From contig NZ_BMQC01000010.1 in the NCBI RefSeq assembly GCF_014647915.1, positions 1 through 64,000 on the forward strand: 64,000 nt of DNA, read 5' to 3'. Below, piece after piece: positions 25,355-34,187 of the stretch. How positions within the stretch are numbered: position 1 is the first letter of the stretch; every line of letters begins with the position of its first letter. The notes under the pieces are model-generated. The model saw only the letters and a program-made list of their open reading frames with translations. It was not told the DNA's origin and did not search any database. The stretch is from Pilimelia terevasa. GTDB lineage: Bacteria; Actinomycetota; Actinomycetes; Mycobacteriales; Micromonosporaceae. Made by a program: the position numbers and the translations under genes.

Positions 25355-25531
25355 GGATTCCCCTCACGTCAAGGTGCGTACACGGCTGTATGGCCGGTCG
25401 TCCATGACCGAGGTGCGAGTCCTTGTTTCCGCCCCACCTGTCGGCGGCGGCGGGGGTCGGCTGAGGTTTTCCTGTGGCCGCCCGGCGCGGTTTCCGGGCG
25501 CGACGTGCGTCACCGGCGGCGGCCCGGCCGC

Positions 25532-25564
25532 GGTAACCTGAATGGGTTACCCTAACGATCGTTA
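25532..25564. promoter_or_regulatory. TetR operator candidate and adjacent inverted repeat before the carboxyltransferase gene
   Basis: TAACGATCGTTA (25553-25564) shares the AACGATCGTT core with the site before tetR. Just upstream GGTAACC (25532-25538) and GGTTACC (25545-25551) form a second inverted repeat. Both lie 50-80 bases before the GTG at 25615, where a promoter is expected. Confidence 0.7.
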
Positions 25565-25614
25565 AAGGGCGCCTGGTCAGGGGCCCGCGGACGTGCCGGA
25601 CAGGGAGCCCGACG

Positions 25615-27144
25615 GTGACGCTCGATCAGGACGCGCTGGAGCAGTTGCGCAAGCGGATGCAGGCCGGCGGCGCGGAGAAGTACCACGCGGCGAACGCGGC
25701 CAAGGGCAAGCTGTTCGCCCGGGAGCGGGTGGCGCTGCTGGTGGACGAGGGCTCGTTCGTCGAGGACGGCCGGTACGCCAACGCGATGGCCGAGGGCCTG
25801 CCGGCCGACGGCGTGGTCACCGGCACCGCCACCGTCGACGGCCGCCCGGTCGCCCTGATGGCCAACGACTCCACGGTCAAGGCCGGCTCCTGGGGCGCCC
25901 GCACGGTCGAGAAGATCATCCGCATCATCGAGCGGGCGTACGACACCGGCGTGCCGATGGTCTACCTCGTCGACTCCGCCGGTGCCCGGATCACCGACCA
26001 GGTCGACCTGTTCCCCGGCCGGCGCGGCGCCGGCAAGATCTTCTGGAACCAGGTGCGCGCGTCCGGCTCGATCCCGCAGGCGTGCGCGCTGTTCGGGCCG
26101 AGCGCCGCCGGCGGGGCCTACATCCCGGCGTTCTGCGACGTCGTGGCGATGGTCGACGGCAACGCGAGCATGTACCTGGGCAGTGACCGGATGGTCGAGA
26201 TGGTCACCGGCGAGAAGACCACCCTGGAAGCCATGGGCGGCGCCCGGGTGCACTGCCAGGACAGCGGCGTGGGCCACTTCCTGTGCAAGACCGACGCCGA
26301 GGCGATCGACACGATCCGGCGCTACCTGTCGTACCTGCCGAGCAACTGGACCCAGGCCCCGCCCGCGGCCGAGGCGACCGGCCCCGGCAAGGGCGACCTG
26401 GCCGCGCTGGTGCCCGCCAGTGAGCGGCAGGCGTTCGACATGCGCCGGTATGTCAAGGCCCTGGTCGACGACGGCAGCTTCTTCGAGACCCAGGCGCTGT
26501 TCGCCAAGGAGTTGACCACGGGCTTCGCCCGGCTCAACGGCGAGGTCGTGGGCGTCGTCGCCAACAACTCGATGTTCAAGGGCGGCGTGCTGTTCGTGGA
26601 CTCCGCGGACAAGGCGGCCCGGTTCGTCCAGCTCTGCGACGCGTTCAACGTGCCGCTGCTGTTCCTCTCCGACGTCCCCGGCTTCATGGTCGGCAGCGCC
26701 GTGGAGAAGCAGGGGATCATCCGGCACGGCGCCAAGATGATCACCGCGATCTCCGAGGCCACCGTGCCGAAGATCTGCGTGGTGGTCCGCAAGGCGTACG
26801 GCGCGGGCCTGTACGCGATGGCCGGGCCGGGCTTCGAGCCCGAGGCGACCATCGCCCTGCCGACCGCCAAGATCGCGGTGATGGGCGCCGAGGCGGCCGT
26901 CAACGCGGTGTACGCCAACAAGATCGCCGCGATCGCGGACGAGGCCGAGCGGGCCGCGTTCGTCGAGGCCCGGCGCGCCGAGTACGAGACCGACATCGAC
27001 ATCGTCCGGCTGGCCAGCGAGCTGGTGGTCGACACGGTCACCCAGCCCCACGAGCTGCGCGACGAGCTGATCGCCCGGTACGCCGCCGCCCGCACCAAGG
27101 ACCGGCACTTCTCCCGCCGCCGCCACGGCGTCACCCCGGTCTGA
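25615..27144 (+). CDS. Acyl-CoA carboxylase carboxyltransferase subunit (methylcrotonyl-CoA type)
   Basis: 509 residues. The two crotonase-like halves of the carboxyltransferase are visible: N-half VYLVDSAGARITDQ and FGPSAAGGAYIPAFCD; C-half LLFLSDVPGFMVGSAVEKQGIIRHGAKM and KAYGAGLYAMAG. These supply the oxyanion holes that pass CO2 from biotin to the acyl-CoA. With HMG-CoA lyase and an isovaleryl-type dehydrogenase beside it, methylcrotonyl-CoA is the likely substrate, although propionyl/acyl-CoA specificity cannot be excluded by eye. It starts at GTG after CAGGGAG and is followed 47 bases later by the dehydrogenase. Confidence 0.9.
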   Translation: MTLDQDALEQLRKRMQAGGAEKYHAANAAKGKLFARERVALLVDEGSFVEDGRYANAMAEGLPADGVVTGTATVDGRPVALMANDSTVKAGSWGARTVEKIIRIIERAYDTGVPMVYLVDSAGARITDQVDLFPGRRGAGKIFWNQVRASGSIPQACALFGPSAAGGAYIPAFCDVVAMVDGNASMYLGSDRMVEMVTGEKTTLEAMGGARVHCQDSGVGHFLCKTDAEAIDTIRRYLSYLPSNWTQAPPAAEATGPGKGDLAALVPASERQAFDMRRYVKALVDDGSFFETQALFAKELTTGFARLNGEVVGVVANNSMFKGGVLFVDSADKAARFVQLCDAFNVPLLFLSDVPGFMVGSAVEKQGIIRHGAKMITAISEATVPKICVVVRKAYGAGLYAMAGPGFEPEATIALPTAKIAVMGAEAAVNAVYANKIAAIADEAERAAFVEARRAEYETDIDIVRLASELVVDTVTQPHELRDELIARYAAARTKDRHFSRRRHGVTPV

Positions 27145-27191
27145 CCCCACGGACACCGGCACCGCCACGCCGGTCAGCGCAAGGAGGAACC

Positions 27192-28346
27192 ATGGACTTC
27201 CGACTCTCCGAGGAGCAGGAGGCGCTGCGGGACACCGTGCGCCAGTTCGCCACCGAGGCCGTCGCGCCGGTGATCGGCAAGCACTACGAGGAGCACGCGT
27301 TCCCGTACGAGCTGGTGCGCCAGATGGGCCGGATGGGGCTGTTCGGGCTGCCGTTCGCCGAGGAGTACGGCGGCATGGGCGGCGACTACTTCGCGCTGTC
27401 GATCGCGCTGGAGGAGCTGGCCCGGGTCGACTCGTCCGTGGCGATCACCCTGGAGGCCGCCTGCTCGCTGGGCGCGATGCCGATCTACCGGTTCGGTACG
27501 CCCGCGCAGAAGCAGCGCTGGCTGCCGGCGCTGCTGGCCGGCGAGGCGCTGGCCGGGTTCGGCCTGACCGAGCCCGGCTGCGGCTCCGACGCGGGCGGTA
27601 CCACCACGCGCGCGGTGCTGGACGAGAAGACGGGCGAGTGGGTGATCAACGGCGCGAAGGCGTTCATCACCAACTCCGGCACCGACATCACCTCGCTGGT
27701 CACCGTCACCGCCGTCACCGGGGTACGCGAGGACGGCGGCAAGGAGATCTCCACGATCATCGTGCCGGCCGGGACGCCCGGGTTCGTCGTGCAGCCGGGG
27801 TACTCGAAGGTCGGCTGGTGCGCCTCCGACACCCACGAGCTGGCGTTCGACGACTGCCGGGTGCCGGCGGAGAACCTGCTCGGGGAGCGCGGGCGCGGTT
27901 TCGCGCAGTTCCTGCGGATCCTGGACGAGGGCCGGGTCGCCATCGCGGCGCTGTCGGTGGGCCTGGCGCAGGGGTGCGTGGACGAGTCGCTGAAGTACGC
28001 GAAGGAGCGGCACGCGTTCGGCCAGCCGATCGGCAACTACCAGGCGATCCAGTTCAAGATCGCCGACATGGAGCTGAAGGCGCACACGGCGCGGCTGGCG
28101 TACTACGACGCCGCCGCCCGGATGGTGGCCGGCGAGGACTTCAAGCGCCAGGCGGCGATCGCCAAGCTGTACGCCAGCGAGGTCGCCGTGGACAACGCCC
28201 GCCAGGCCGCGCAGGTGCACGGCGGGTACGGGTTCATGAACGAGTTCCCGGTCGGCCGGTTCTACCGCGACGCCAAGATCCTGGAGATCGGCGAGGGCAC
28301 CTCGGAGGTCCAGCGGATGATCATCGCGCGGGACCTGGGCCTCTGA
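27192..28346 (+). CDS. Acyl-CoA dehydrogenase (isovaleryl-CoA type by context)
   Basis: 384 residues, start after AAGGAGG. The FAD enzyme landmarks are all present: LTEPGCGSDAGG, GAKAFITNSG, the GYSKVGWCASDTHELAFDDCRVP segment, RHAFGQPIGNYQAIQFKIADM, and the C-terminal QVHGGYGFMNEFPVGRFYRDAKILEIGEGTSEVQRMIIARDL. The Glu in the last block is a candidate catalytic base. The operon position after carboxyltransferase suggests isovaleryl-CoA to 3-methylcrotonyl-CoA; the methylglutaconyl-CoA hydratase of the pathway is not in the window. Confidence 0.9.
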   Translation: MDFRLSEEQEALRDTVRQFATEAVAPVIGKHYEEHAFPYELVRQMGRMGLFGLPFAEEYGGMGGDYFALSIALEELARVDSSVAITLEAACSLGAMPIYRFGTPAQKQRWLPALLAGEALAGFGLTEPGCGSDAGGTTTRAVLDEKTGEWVINGAKAFITNSGTDITSLVTVTAVTGVREDGGKEISTIIVPAGTPGFVVQPGYSKVGWCASDTHELAFDDCRVPAENLLGERGRGFAQFLRILDEGRVAIAALSVGLAQGCVDESLKYAKERHAFGQPIGNYQAIQFKIADMELKAHTARLAYYDAAARMVAGEDFKRQAAIAKLYASEVAVDNARQAAQVHGGYGFMNEFPVGRFYRDAKILEIGEGTSEVQRMIIARDLGL

Positions 28347-28675
28347 GCGGCAGCCGGCGGTACCCGGGTCGCTGACCCGCGGCCGCCGGCCGGGGCGGGG
28401 GAACAGCGGGACGAGCTGGGTGGACAGCGCGGCGGGCCGTTCCCCCGATACGGCCGGCTCGCGCTGTCCACCCTCGCGCGTGGCCCAGCGATTCCCCCGA
28501 GGAAGCTGCCCGCTTCGACACGCCACGCGGATTCGGCGCTTCCGAGAGCACGGTAACCGGACGTACGACCTGTTTGGGAGAATTTCCACTTTTGGGTGCT
28601 CATCGAAAGGGTGATGCCGGTCCGGCGACCCGTTGATCTCCGTCTCGGGAGCGGGCGGCCGGCCGCCCGCGGCCG
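28347..28675. other. Convergent intergenic stretch
   Basis: There is no credible gene between the dehydrogenase (+) and the MarR gene (-). It begins with GC-rich inverted sequence (gggtcgctgaccc at about 28366-28380) that can fold as a terminator and contains a lower-GC patch around 28540-28610. Confidence 0.5.
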
Positions 28676-29161
28676 TCAGTCGACGGCGGCCACGCCCGAC
28701 GTGGCGCCCGGGGCGACGGCGTCGCGCAGGGTCCGCAGCGAGCCGAGCATCCGGGTCAGGTCCTCGGCCGGCAACTGGCCGGTGAACCACTGGGCGATGA
28801 GTTCCAGATGCCCCGGCAGCGTGGCCGTCAGGCGGGTCAGGCCGGAGGTGGTGACGGCGGCGTACGACGAGCGGCGGTCGTGCGGACAGGCCCGCCGGCA
28901 CAGCAGCCCGTCGCGCTCCATCCGGTCCACGACGCGGGTGACGCCGCTGGTCGACAGGGACGTCTGCGCCGCGAGGTCGCTCATCCGCAGTTGCTGGTGC
29001 TCCGACCGGCTGAGCCGCAGCAGCACCTCGAACTCGACGACGGACAGGCCGTGCTCGGCGAGCTGGCCGGCGAGCCGGGACATGATCCCGGTGTAGGCCT
29101 CGACGAACAGGCCGAAGGCGGTGATGCGGTCGTCGTCGTACAGGTCGGTGGCCATGCTCAC
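28676..29161 (-). CDS. MarR-family regulator divergent from yceI
   Basis: 161 residues from GTG (an ATG two codons in is also possible). The winged helix is clear: LRMSDLAAQTSLSTSGVTRVVDRMERDGLLCRRACPHDRRSSYAAVT with the beta-wing DRRSSYA. It is divergent from the YceI gene with 80 bases between starts, containing an AT-rich promoter and a GTTG-N6-CAAC palindrome; repression of yceI and itself is likely. Cysteine in RRACPHDRR could sense oxidants, but that is speculation. Confidence 0.88.
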   Translation of the reverse strand: MSMATDLYDDDRITAFGLFVEAYTGIMSRLAGQLAEHGLSVVEFEVLLRLSRSEHQQLRMSDLAAQTSLSTSGVTRVVDRMERDGLLCRRACPHDRRSSYAAVTTSGLTRLTATLPGHLELIAQWFTGQLPAEDLTRMLGSLRTLRDAVAPGATSGVAAVD

Positions 29162-29174
29162 ATGGTAGCAAAAG

Positions 29175-29217
29175 TTGACGCCACGATTATTGTTGTGTGT
29201 ATAGTTGCGTTAACAAC
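29175..29217 (+). promoter_or_regulatory. yceI promoter with MarR operator
   Basis: TTGACG at 29175-29180 and TATAGT at 29200-29205 are good -35/-10 candidates with a long 19-base spacer. GTTGCGTTAACAAC (29204-29217) is an inverted repeat overlapping the -10, well placed for repression. Confidence 0.6.
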
Positions 29218-29241
29218 ATCTTCTCCGAAGGAGCTACCGCC

Positions 29242-29820
29242 ATGAGCCAGGCAGTCGAGACCACCACCCGCCCCTGGAACGGCGTCGCCGTCCCCACCCC
29301 GGGCACCTTCGCCATCGACCCCGCGCACTCGCGGGCCGGCTTCGTCGCCCGGCACCTCATGGTGAGCAAGGTGCGCGGGGCGTTCACCGCCGTCAGCGGT
29401 ACCGTCACCGTGGCCGAGGACCCCGCCGCCTCCCACGTCGCCGCCGACATCGACGCGGCGAGCATCGACACCGGCGTCGCCGACCGCGACGCGCACCTGC
29501 GCAGCGCCGACTTCCTCGACGTCGAGACATACCCGCACCTGCGCTTCCGCAGCACCGGCCTGCGCCCGACCGGCGACGGCGAGTTCGTCCTGACCGGCGA
29601 GCTGAGCATCCGCGACGTGACCCGCGCGGTCGCGCTGGCCGTGGAGTTCGAGGGGGTGGCGCGCAGCCCGTGGGGCCAGGAGGTCATCGGCTTCACCGCG
29701 ACCACCGAGATCGACCGCGAGGAGTTCGGGATCACCTGGAACCAGGCCCTGGAGACCGGCGGCGTCCTGGTCGGCAAGCAGGTGAAGATCGAGATCTCCG
29801 TCGAGGCCATCCGGCAGTAG
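29242..29820 (+). CDS. YceI-family lipid/polyisoprenoid-binding protein
   Basis: 192 residues. Family hallmarks are TFAIDPAHSRAGFVARHLMVSKVRGAF, the SGTVTVAEDPAASHVAADIDAASIDTG strand block, DAHLRSADFLDVETYPHLRFRST, LTGELSIRDVTRAVALAVEF and a terminal KQVKIEISVEAI. The fold is a lipocalin-like barrel that binds isoprenoid or fatty chains. No signal peptide, so it is cytoplasmic in this form, as for most actinobacterial copies. The start follows GAAGGAG. Expression is probably set by the divergent MarR protein. Confidence 0.92.
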   Translation: MSQAVETTTRPWNGVAVPTPGTFAIDPAHSRAGFVARHLMVSKVRGAFTAVSGTVTVAEDPAASHVAADIDAASIDTGVADRDAHLRSADFLDVETYPHLRFRSTGLRPTGDGEFVLTGELSIRDVTRAVALAVEFEGVARSPWGQEVIGFTATTEIDREEFGITWNQALETGGVLVGKQVKIEISVEAIRQ

Positions 29821-29840
29821 CACGGTCCCGTCGTCGGTCG

Positions 29841-29883
29841 AGGGATTCCCGCTGATTCGGCATCGCCGCCGCGGGGAATCCCT
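29841..29883 (+). terminator. Stem-loop after yceI
   Basis: AGGGATTCCC (29841-29850) and GGGAATCCCT (29874-29883) are a perfect 10-bp inverted repeat with a 23-base GC-rich loop, 20 bases after the stop. Confidence 0.6.
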
Positions 29884-30068
29884 TGATCGCGCGCACCGCG
29901 CGGGAGGGGAGGGGCGGACAGGGAGACCCACTGGTCGTCACCGTGTGCAGTCGGTCGCACACCCCGAGGTGGCGTCAGTCCGGCTGTCCCCTGGCTACCG
30001 CTCCGCGCCCTCCTACCGTGTAGGACCGACGCGACCCCCCGGTCGCGTCTCCTGGGGGAGGCAGAGGC

Positions 30069-31544
30069 ATGGGCAGGGACGTCACGCGGGACAGTGTCAC
30101 CCGCGCGGACCGGGCGAAGTACCGGCACAAAGTGCGCCGGTGCCTCGACGTCTTCGCGCTCATGCTGGACGAGTTCCAGTTCGACGCCGACCGGCCCACC
30201 ACGGGCCTGGAGGTCGAGCTGAACCTCGTGGACGCCCACGCCGAGCCGGCGATGCGCAACGAGGAGATCCTCGACGAGATCGACGACCCGGCGTTCCAGT
30301 CCGAGCTGGGCCGGTTCAACATCGAGCTCAACGCCGAGCCCAGGCTCATCGAGGGCGCCGGCTTCGACGCGTACGAGAAGGACCTGACCGAGAGCCTCGG
30401 CCGCGCCGCCGAGCGGGCCGCCGAGACCGACTCGCGGATCGTGCTCGTCGGGATCCTGCCGACCCTGACCACCCGGCACACCGTGCGGGACAACCTGTCG
30501 GCCAACGACCGGTACCAGGTGCTCAACGAGCAGATCCTCGACACCCGCGGCGAGGACATCCCGCTGGACATCCGCGGCGTCGAGGAGCTGCGCGAGTCGC
30601 ACGACTCGATCGTGCCCGAGGCGGCCTGCACCAGCGTGCAGTACCACCTCCAGGTTTCCCCCGAGCACTTCGCCGACTACTGGAACGCCGCCCAGGCGAT
30701 CGCCGCGATCCAGGTGGCGACCGGGGCGAACTCCCCGTACCTGTTCGGCCGGCGGCTGTGGGCCGAGACCCGGATCGCCCTGTTCGAGCAGGCCACCGAC
30801 ACCCGCGCCGACGAGCTGAAGGCGCAGGGGGTACGGCCGCGGGTGTGGTTCGGGGAGCGGTGGATCACGTCCATCTTCGACCTGTTCGAGGAGAACGTGC
30901 GGTACTTCACCCCGCTGCTGCCGGTGTGCGACGACGAGGATCCGCAGGAGGTGCTGCGCGCGGGCGGCGTGCCGACCCTGTCGGAGCTGACCCTGCACAA
31001 CGGCACCGTGTACCGGTGGAACCGTCCGGTGTACGACATCATGGACGGTCGCCCGCACCTGCGGGTCGAGAACCGCGTCCTGCCCGCCGGGCCGACCGTC
31101 GTCGACATGCTCGCCAACGCGGCGTTCTACTTCGGGCTGACCCGGTACCTGGCCGAGCAGGACCGGCCGGTCTGGAGCCGGCTCGGCTTCCACACCGCGG
31201 AGGACAACTTCCACCTGGCCGCCCGCCGCGGCATCACGGCGACGGTCCGGTGGCCGCGGCACGGCGACGTGCCGGTGACCCGGCTGGTCCTGGACGAACT
31301 GCTCGACCAGGCCGCGCAGGGGCTGGACCGGTACGGCGTCGACCTGCCGGTCCGGGACCGGCTGCTCGGCGTGATCGAGGGCCGGTGCCGGGCGGGCCGC
31401 AACGGCGCGGTGTGGCAGACCGAGATGGTCTCCCACGGCGAGCGCCACGGCCTGGACCGCGACGCCGCGCTGCGGGCGATGCTCCAGCGCTACAGCGAGC
31501 TACAGCGCACCGACATCCCCGTCCACCTCTGGCCGGTCGGCTGA
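30069..31544 (+). CDS. Glutamate-cysteine ligase family protein (GCS2-type)
   Basis: 491 residues. The ATP/glutamate site shows as TTGLEVELNLVD ... FNIELNAEP, with SVQYHLQVSP and NRVLPAGPTVVDMLANAAFYFG later, the pattern of the actinobacterial GCS2 group. The reaction expected is gamma-glutamyl bond formation, as in EgtA-like enzymes, but no other ergothioneine or thiol gene is nearby, so the acceptor is unknown. Start is ATG after GGGGGAGG. The last 45 bases overlap the convergent membrane-protein gene. Confidence 0.8.
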   Translation: MGRDVTRDSVTRADRAKYRHKVRRCLDVFALMLDEFQFDADRPTTGLEVELNLVDAHAEPAMRNEEILDEIDDPAFQSELGRFNIELNAEPRLIEGAGFDAYEKDLTESLGRAAERAAETDSRIVLVGILPTLTTRHTVRDNLSANDRYQVLNEQILDTRGEDIPLDIRGVEELRESHDSIVPEAACTSVQYHLQVSPEHFADYWNAAQAIAAIQVATGANSPYLFGRRLWAETRIALFEQATDTRADELKAQGVRPRVWFGERWITSIFDLFEENVRYFTPLLPVCDDEDPQEVLRAGGVPTLSELTLHNGTVYRWNRPVYDIMDGRPHLRVENRVLPAGPTVVDMLANAAFYFGLTRYLAEQDRPVWSRLGFHTAEDNFHLAARRGITATVRWPRHGDVPVTRLVLDELLDQAAQGLDRYGVDLPVRDRLLGVIEGRCRAGRNGAVWQTEMVSHGERHGLDRDAALRAMLQRYSELQRTDIPVHLWPVG

Positions 31545-33203
31545 GGCCGGGCGGTCGGCGGGGTCGCCGCGGCGCGACTGCTGCCGCGGCTGCCGGCGGG
31601 CCGGCCGGCCCGCGGCTCGTCCGCCGTCGGTATCGCTGTCCGCCGCCTCGGCGGGGGTCGCGCTCCCGTCGGCGGCACCCTTGCCGGCGTTTCTGCCGGC
31701 AGCGCCCTTGTCGGCAGCGCTCCTGTCGGGCCGGTTCCGGTCCGCGGTGCTCGCGGCGGCGTTTCTGCCTGCGGCGCCCGGCCCCGCGGTGCTCGCGCCC
31801 GCCGGCGGAGGCGCGGCCGCCGCGCGCCCGTCGGGGGCGGTGGCCGGGGCGGCGGCGTCCTGGAACGCGACGGCCGGGGCGAGCGAGGGAGTCTTGCGCG
31901 GCGGAGCCTGGCGCTGCTCCTTCTCCCGCGCGTCGTCCTCGCGGGCCCGGCGGTTCGCCTCGCGCACGGACTCCTTCTCGGCCCGCCGCTCGGCGCGCGC
32001 GTCCGCACGGGCGGCCTGCGCGGACGCGCGCCGGGTGCGCGCCTGCTCCTGGGCGGTCCGCATCGCCTCGCGGCGGGTCGCCCACCAGGACGGCCCCGTG
32101 GCCTCGGTCGGTGCGCCGTCCTCCCCGCCCCTGGCACCCCGGCCCGAGGTGGCGGTGCCCGTCGACCTGGCCGCGCCCGCGGACTTCGCCGGGGTCGACT
32201 TCGCGGGGGCTGATTTTGCCCCGGCGGCTTTTGCCCCGGCGGCCGACTTGGCCGGGGCAGCCGACCTGGTGGCCGCCTTGGCGGCGCCGGCCCGGCCGTC
32301 GGCCGCGGCCCGGCCCGCGGGCGGCGTCGCCCCACCCGCGGCGGCGGTGCCGCGCAGCGCCGTCACCAGCACCGAACCGGCCAGGCCGGCGAGTACCGCG
32401 TAGGGGGCGGTCAGGTACGCCGAGAGCTGCGTCGCCGCGGCGCCGGTGACGCGGGGTCCGGCGAGCAGGTACGCCAGGGCCGCCAGGAGCGGACCGGCCG
32501 CGCCGGACAGCGCCGCGCCCAGCCGGCTGCCCGTCCGCCCGGCCGCGGTCGCGGCGACGACGCCGAGCAGCGCGGCGAGGCCGACGGTCAGCCCCACGGC
32601 GGGAAGGTGCAGGCCGCGGAACCAGACGCCGCTGCCGACGTGCAGCGGCCAGCTACCGAGCGCCGAGCCGCCCGGACCGAGGTCGAAGGCGCCCAGGACG
32701 ACGGACAGGACGGTCACCAGCCACACGGCGCCCGCGGTGAGCACGATGTTCGCGGCGACCGCCGCGCTGCGCAGGGCCGCGCCGGCCAGCAGCAGCCCGA
32801 TGACGAGCCCGGCGAGCGCGTACCCCGCCGCCGCGGTGGCCGGCGCCACGGCACCGGTGGCGGGCGCGTCCCGGGCCGGTACCGCGAGCAGCGCCACCGC
32901 GGCCAGCCCGCCGAGCGTCGCGCTGGCGCACAGGACGAGCCCCCACAGCCCCCGCGGGCCGCCGGGCGCGTCGGTGCCCCGGGCGGCGAGCCGGTCGGCC
33001 GTCAGCGCGCCGACGATGACCGCGACCGCGGTGACCCACACCGCCCACGTGACGTTGCCCGCCCACACGGCGGCGCTGTCGGCGTCGGCCGGGGGCTGCC
33101 AGCTAATGACCCCGAGGCCGTACCCCAGGCCCAGTTGGGCAGCACCCACCCCCGCCGCGACGCCGTTCGCGGTGGCGATGGAGGAAGCCCAGCCTGCGGC
33201 CAT
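31500..33203 (-). CDS. Polytopic membrane protein with long Ala/Lys/Arg-rich cytoplasmic tail
   Basis: 567 residues from ATG 33203. About 300 N-terminal residues form eight or more hydrophobic segments (GLGYGLGVISWQ, VWAGNVTWAVWVTAVAVIVGAL, LWGLVLCASATLGGLAAVALL and others). The rest is low complexity: AKSxPAKS-like repeats (AGAKSAPAKSTPAKSAGAAR), then a charged, predicted coiled stretch (RTAQEQARTRRASAQAARADARAERRAEKES) and a Pro/Ala/Arg tail. A long basic tail may bind anionic lipid, nucleic acid or partner proteins. No known family. The C-terminal end overlaps the convergent ligase gene. Confidence 0.7.
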   Translation of the reverse strand: MAAGWASSIATANGVAAGVGAAQLGLGYGLGVISWQPPADADSAAVWAGNVTWAVWVTAVAVIVGALTADRLAARGTDAPGGPRGLWGLVLCASATLGGLAAVALLAVPARDAPATGAVAPATAAAGYALAGLVIGLLLAGAALRSAAVAANIVLTAGAVWLVTVLSVVLGAFDLGPGGSALGSWPLHVGSGVWFRGLHLPAVGLTVGLAALLGVVAATAAGRTGSRLGAALSGAAGPLLAALAYLLAGPRVTGAAATQLSAYLTAPYAVLAGLAGSVLVTALRGTAAAGGATPPAGRAAADGRAGAAKAATRSAAPAKSAAGAKAAGAKSAPAKSTPAKSAGAARSTGTATSGRGARGGEDGAPTEATGPSWWATRREAMRTAQEQARTRRASAQAARADARAERRAEKESVREANRRAREDDAREKEQRQAPPRKTPSLAPAVAFQDAAAPATAPDGRAAAAPPPAGASTAGPGAAGRNAAASTADRNRPDRSAADKGAAGRNAGKGAADGSATPAEAADSDTDGGRAAGRPARRQPRQQSRRGDPADRPASADRPEVDGDVGAL

Positions 33204-33351
33204 GGGCGCAGCGTAGCGGCGAAGATCCGTACTGGCTAACGTCGCAAAACCCGCGTCCCGGATGCCGGGTACCACCAGGGGTCATAGTGCTGACCTGCGC
33301 GGATCACAACATTGCGGCGCGGCGCGGTCCGGTGGCCGAGCGGGTGCCGGA

Positions 33352-33365
33352 CACTCCATGGAGTG
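33352..33365. promoter_or_regulatory. 14-bp perfect palindrome upstream of the PASTA protein gene
   Basis: CACTCCATGGAGTG lies 85 bases before the start at 33450 in the gap between two divergent genes. It is suited to a dimeric repressor; no regulator is adjacent. Confidence 0.45.
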
Positions 33366-33449
33366 AGGTGGCCGCGCCCCGGTGCCGGTGGCGGCGGTTA
33401 GGTTGGAGACGGCGGGTGGGCCCGTCGACAGGCGGCGGGAGGCGGGCCG

Positions 33450-34166
33450 ATGGCGGCGGACGAACCGGGGCGGCGCGACGACGACGCCACCTCCCTCCAG
33501 CCGCCGGCCGCCGACGGCGACGCCACAGCGGTGGTACCGCCGGCCGGCGCCGACGCGACGGCCGCGATGCCCGGGCAGCCGCCCCCGCCCGACGCCACCT
33601 CGGTGATGCCGGCTGTGGGCGCCGGCGGGTGGTCGGCGCGCGCCGAGGTGCCGCAGTACGTCCGGCCGGCCGCCGAGGAGCCAGCGTGGGGCGGCGTCGA
33701 CCGGGAGCCGCGCCGCTGGTGGATCGCGGCCGTCCTCGTCGCGGTCTTCCTGCTCGCGGTGCTGGGCTGGGGCGGCTGGCTGCTCCTGCGCGACGACCGG
33801 ACGCCCGCGGTACCGCAGCCGAGCGCCTCCGCCCCGGCGGTCCGGCGGACGACGGCGGCGCCCACGACGTCCGCCCCGCGCCCGAGCCGGACGGCCCCGG
33901 CGACCACCGCCGCGCCGCGGGTGACCGTCCCGGACGTCGTGGGCGAGGACCGCGCCGACGCGCAGCTCCGGCTGGACGCGGCCGGGCTGGCCTACCGGCT
34001 GGACTACCGCGCCACCGACGAGGCCCCCTCGGGCGAGGTGCTGGAGATGTCCCCGGACGGCGGCGCGCGCGTCGCCCCGGACACCGTCGTGCTGCTGGTG
34101 GTCGCCGAGTCGCCGGCACCGCCGACCGAGGAGCCGGAGGAGTCCGCGGAGCCGGAGTCGAGCTGA
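33450..34166 (+). CDS. Single-PASTA membrane protein
   Basis: 238 residues. The N-terminal ~95 residues are cytoplasmic and disordered with repeated DAT(S/A) elements (DDATSLQPP, GDATAVVPP, ADATAAMPG, PDATSVMPA), possible kinase targets. One membrane segment follows (WWIAAVLVAVFLLAVLGWGGWLLL), then a Pro/Thr linker and one PASTA domain (VTVPDVVGEDRADAQLRLDAAGLAYRLD). PASTA domains bind muropeptides or beta-lactams. The repeated Thr motifs suggest regulation by the PknA/PknB system encoded 13 kb downstream; this is inference. Confidence 0.8.
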   Translation: MAADEPGRRDDDATSLQPPAADGDATAVVPPAGADATAAMPGQPPPPDATSVMPAVGAGGWSARAEVPQYVRPAAEEPAWGGVDREPRRWWIAAVLVAVFLLAVLGWGGWLLLRDDRTPAVPQPSASAPAVRRTTAAPTTSAPRPSRTAPATTAAPRVTVPDVVGEDRADAQLRLDAAGLAYRLDYRATDEAPSGEVLEMSPDGGARVAPDTVVLLVVAESPAPPTEEPEESAEPESS

Positions 34167-34187
34167 CCGCCGCCGGCCCCGCCCGGG

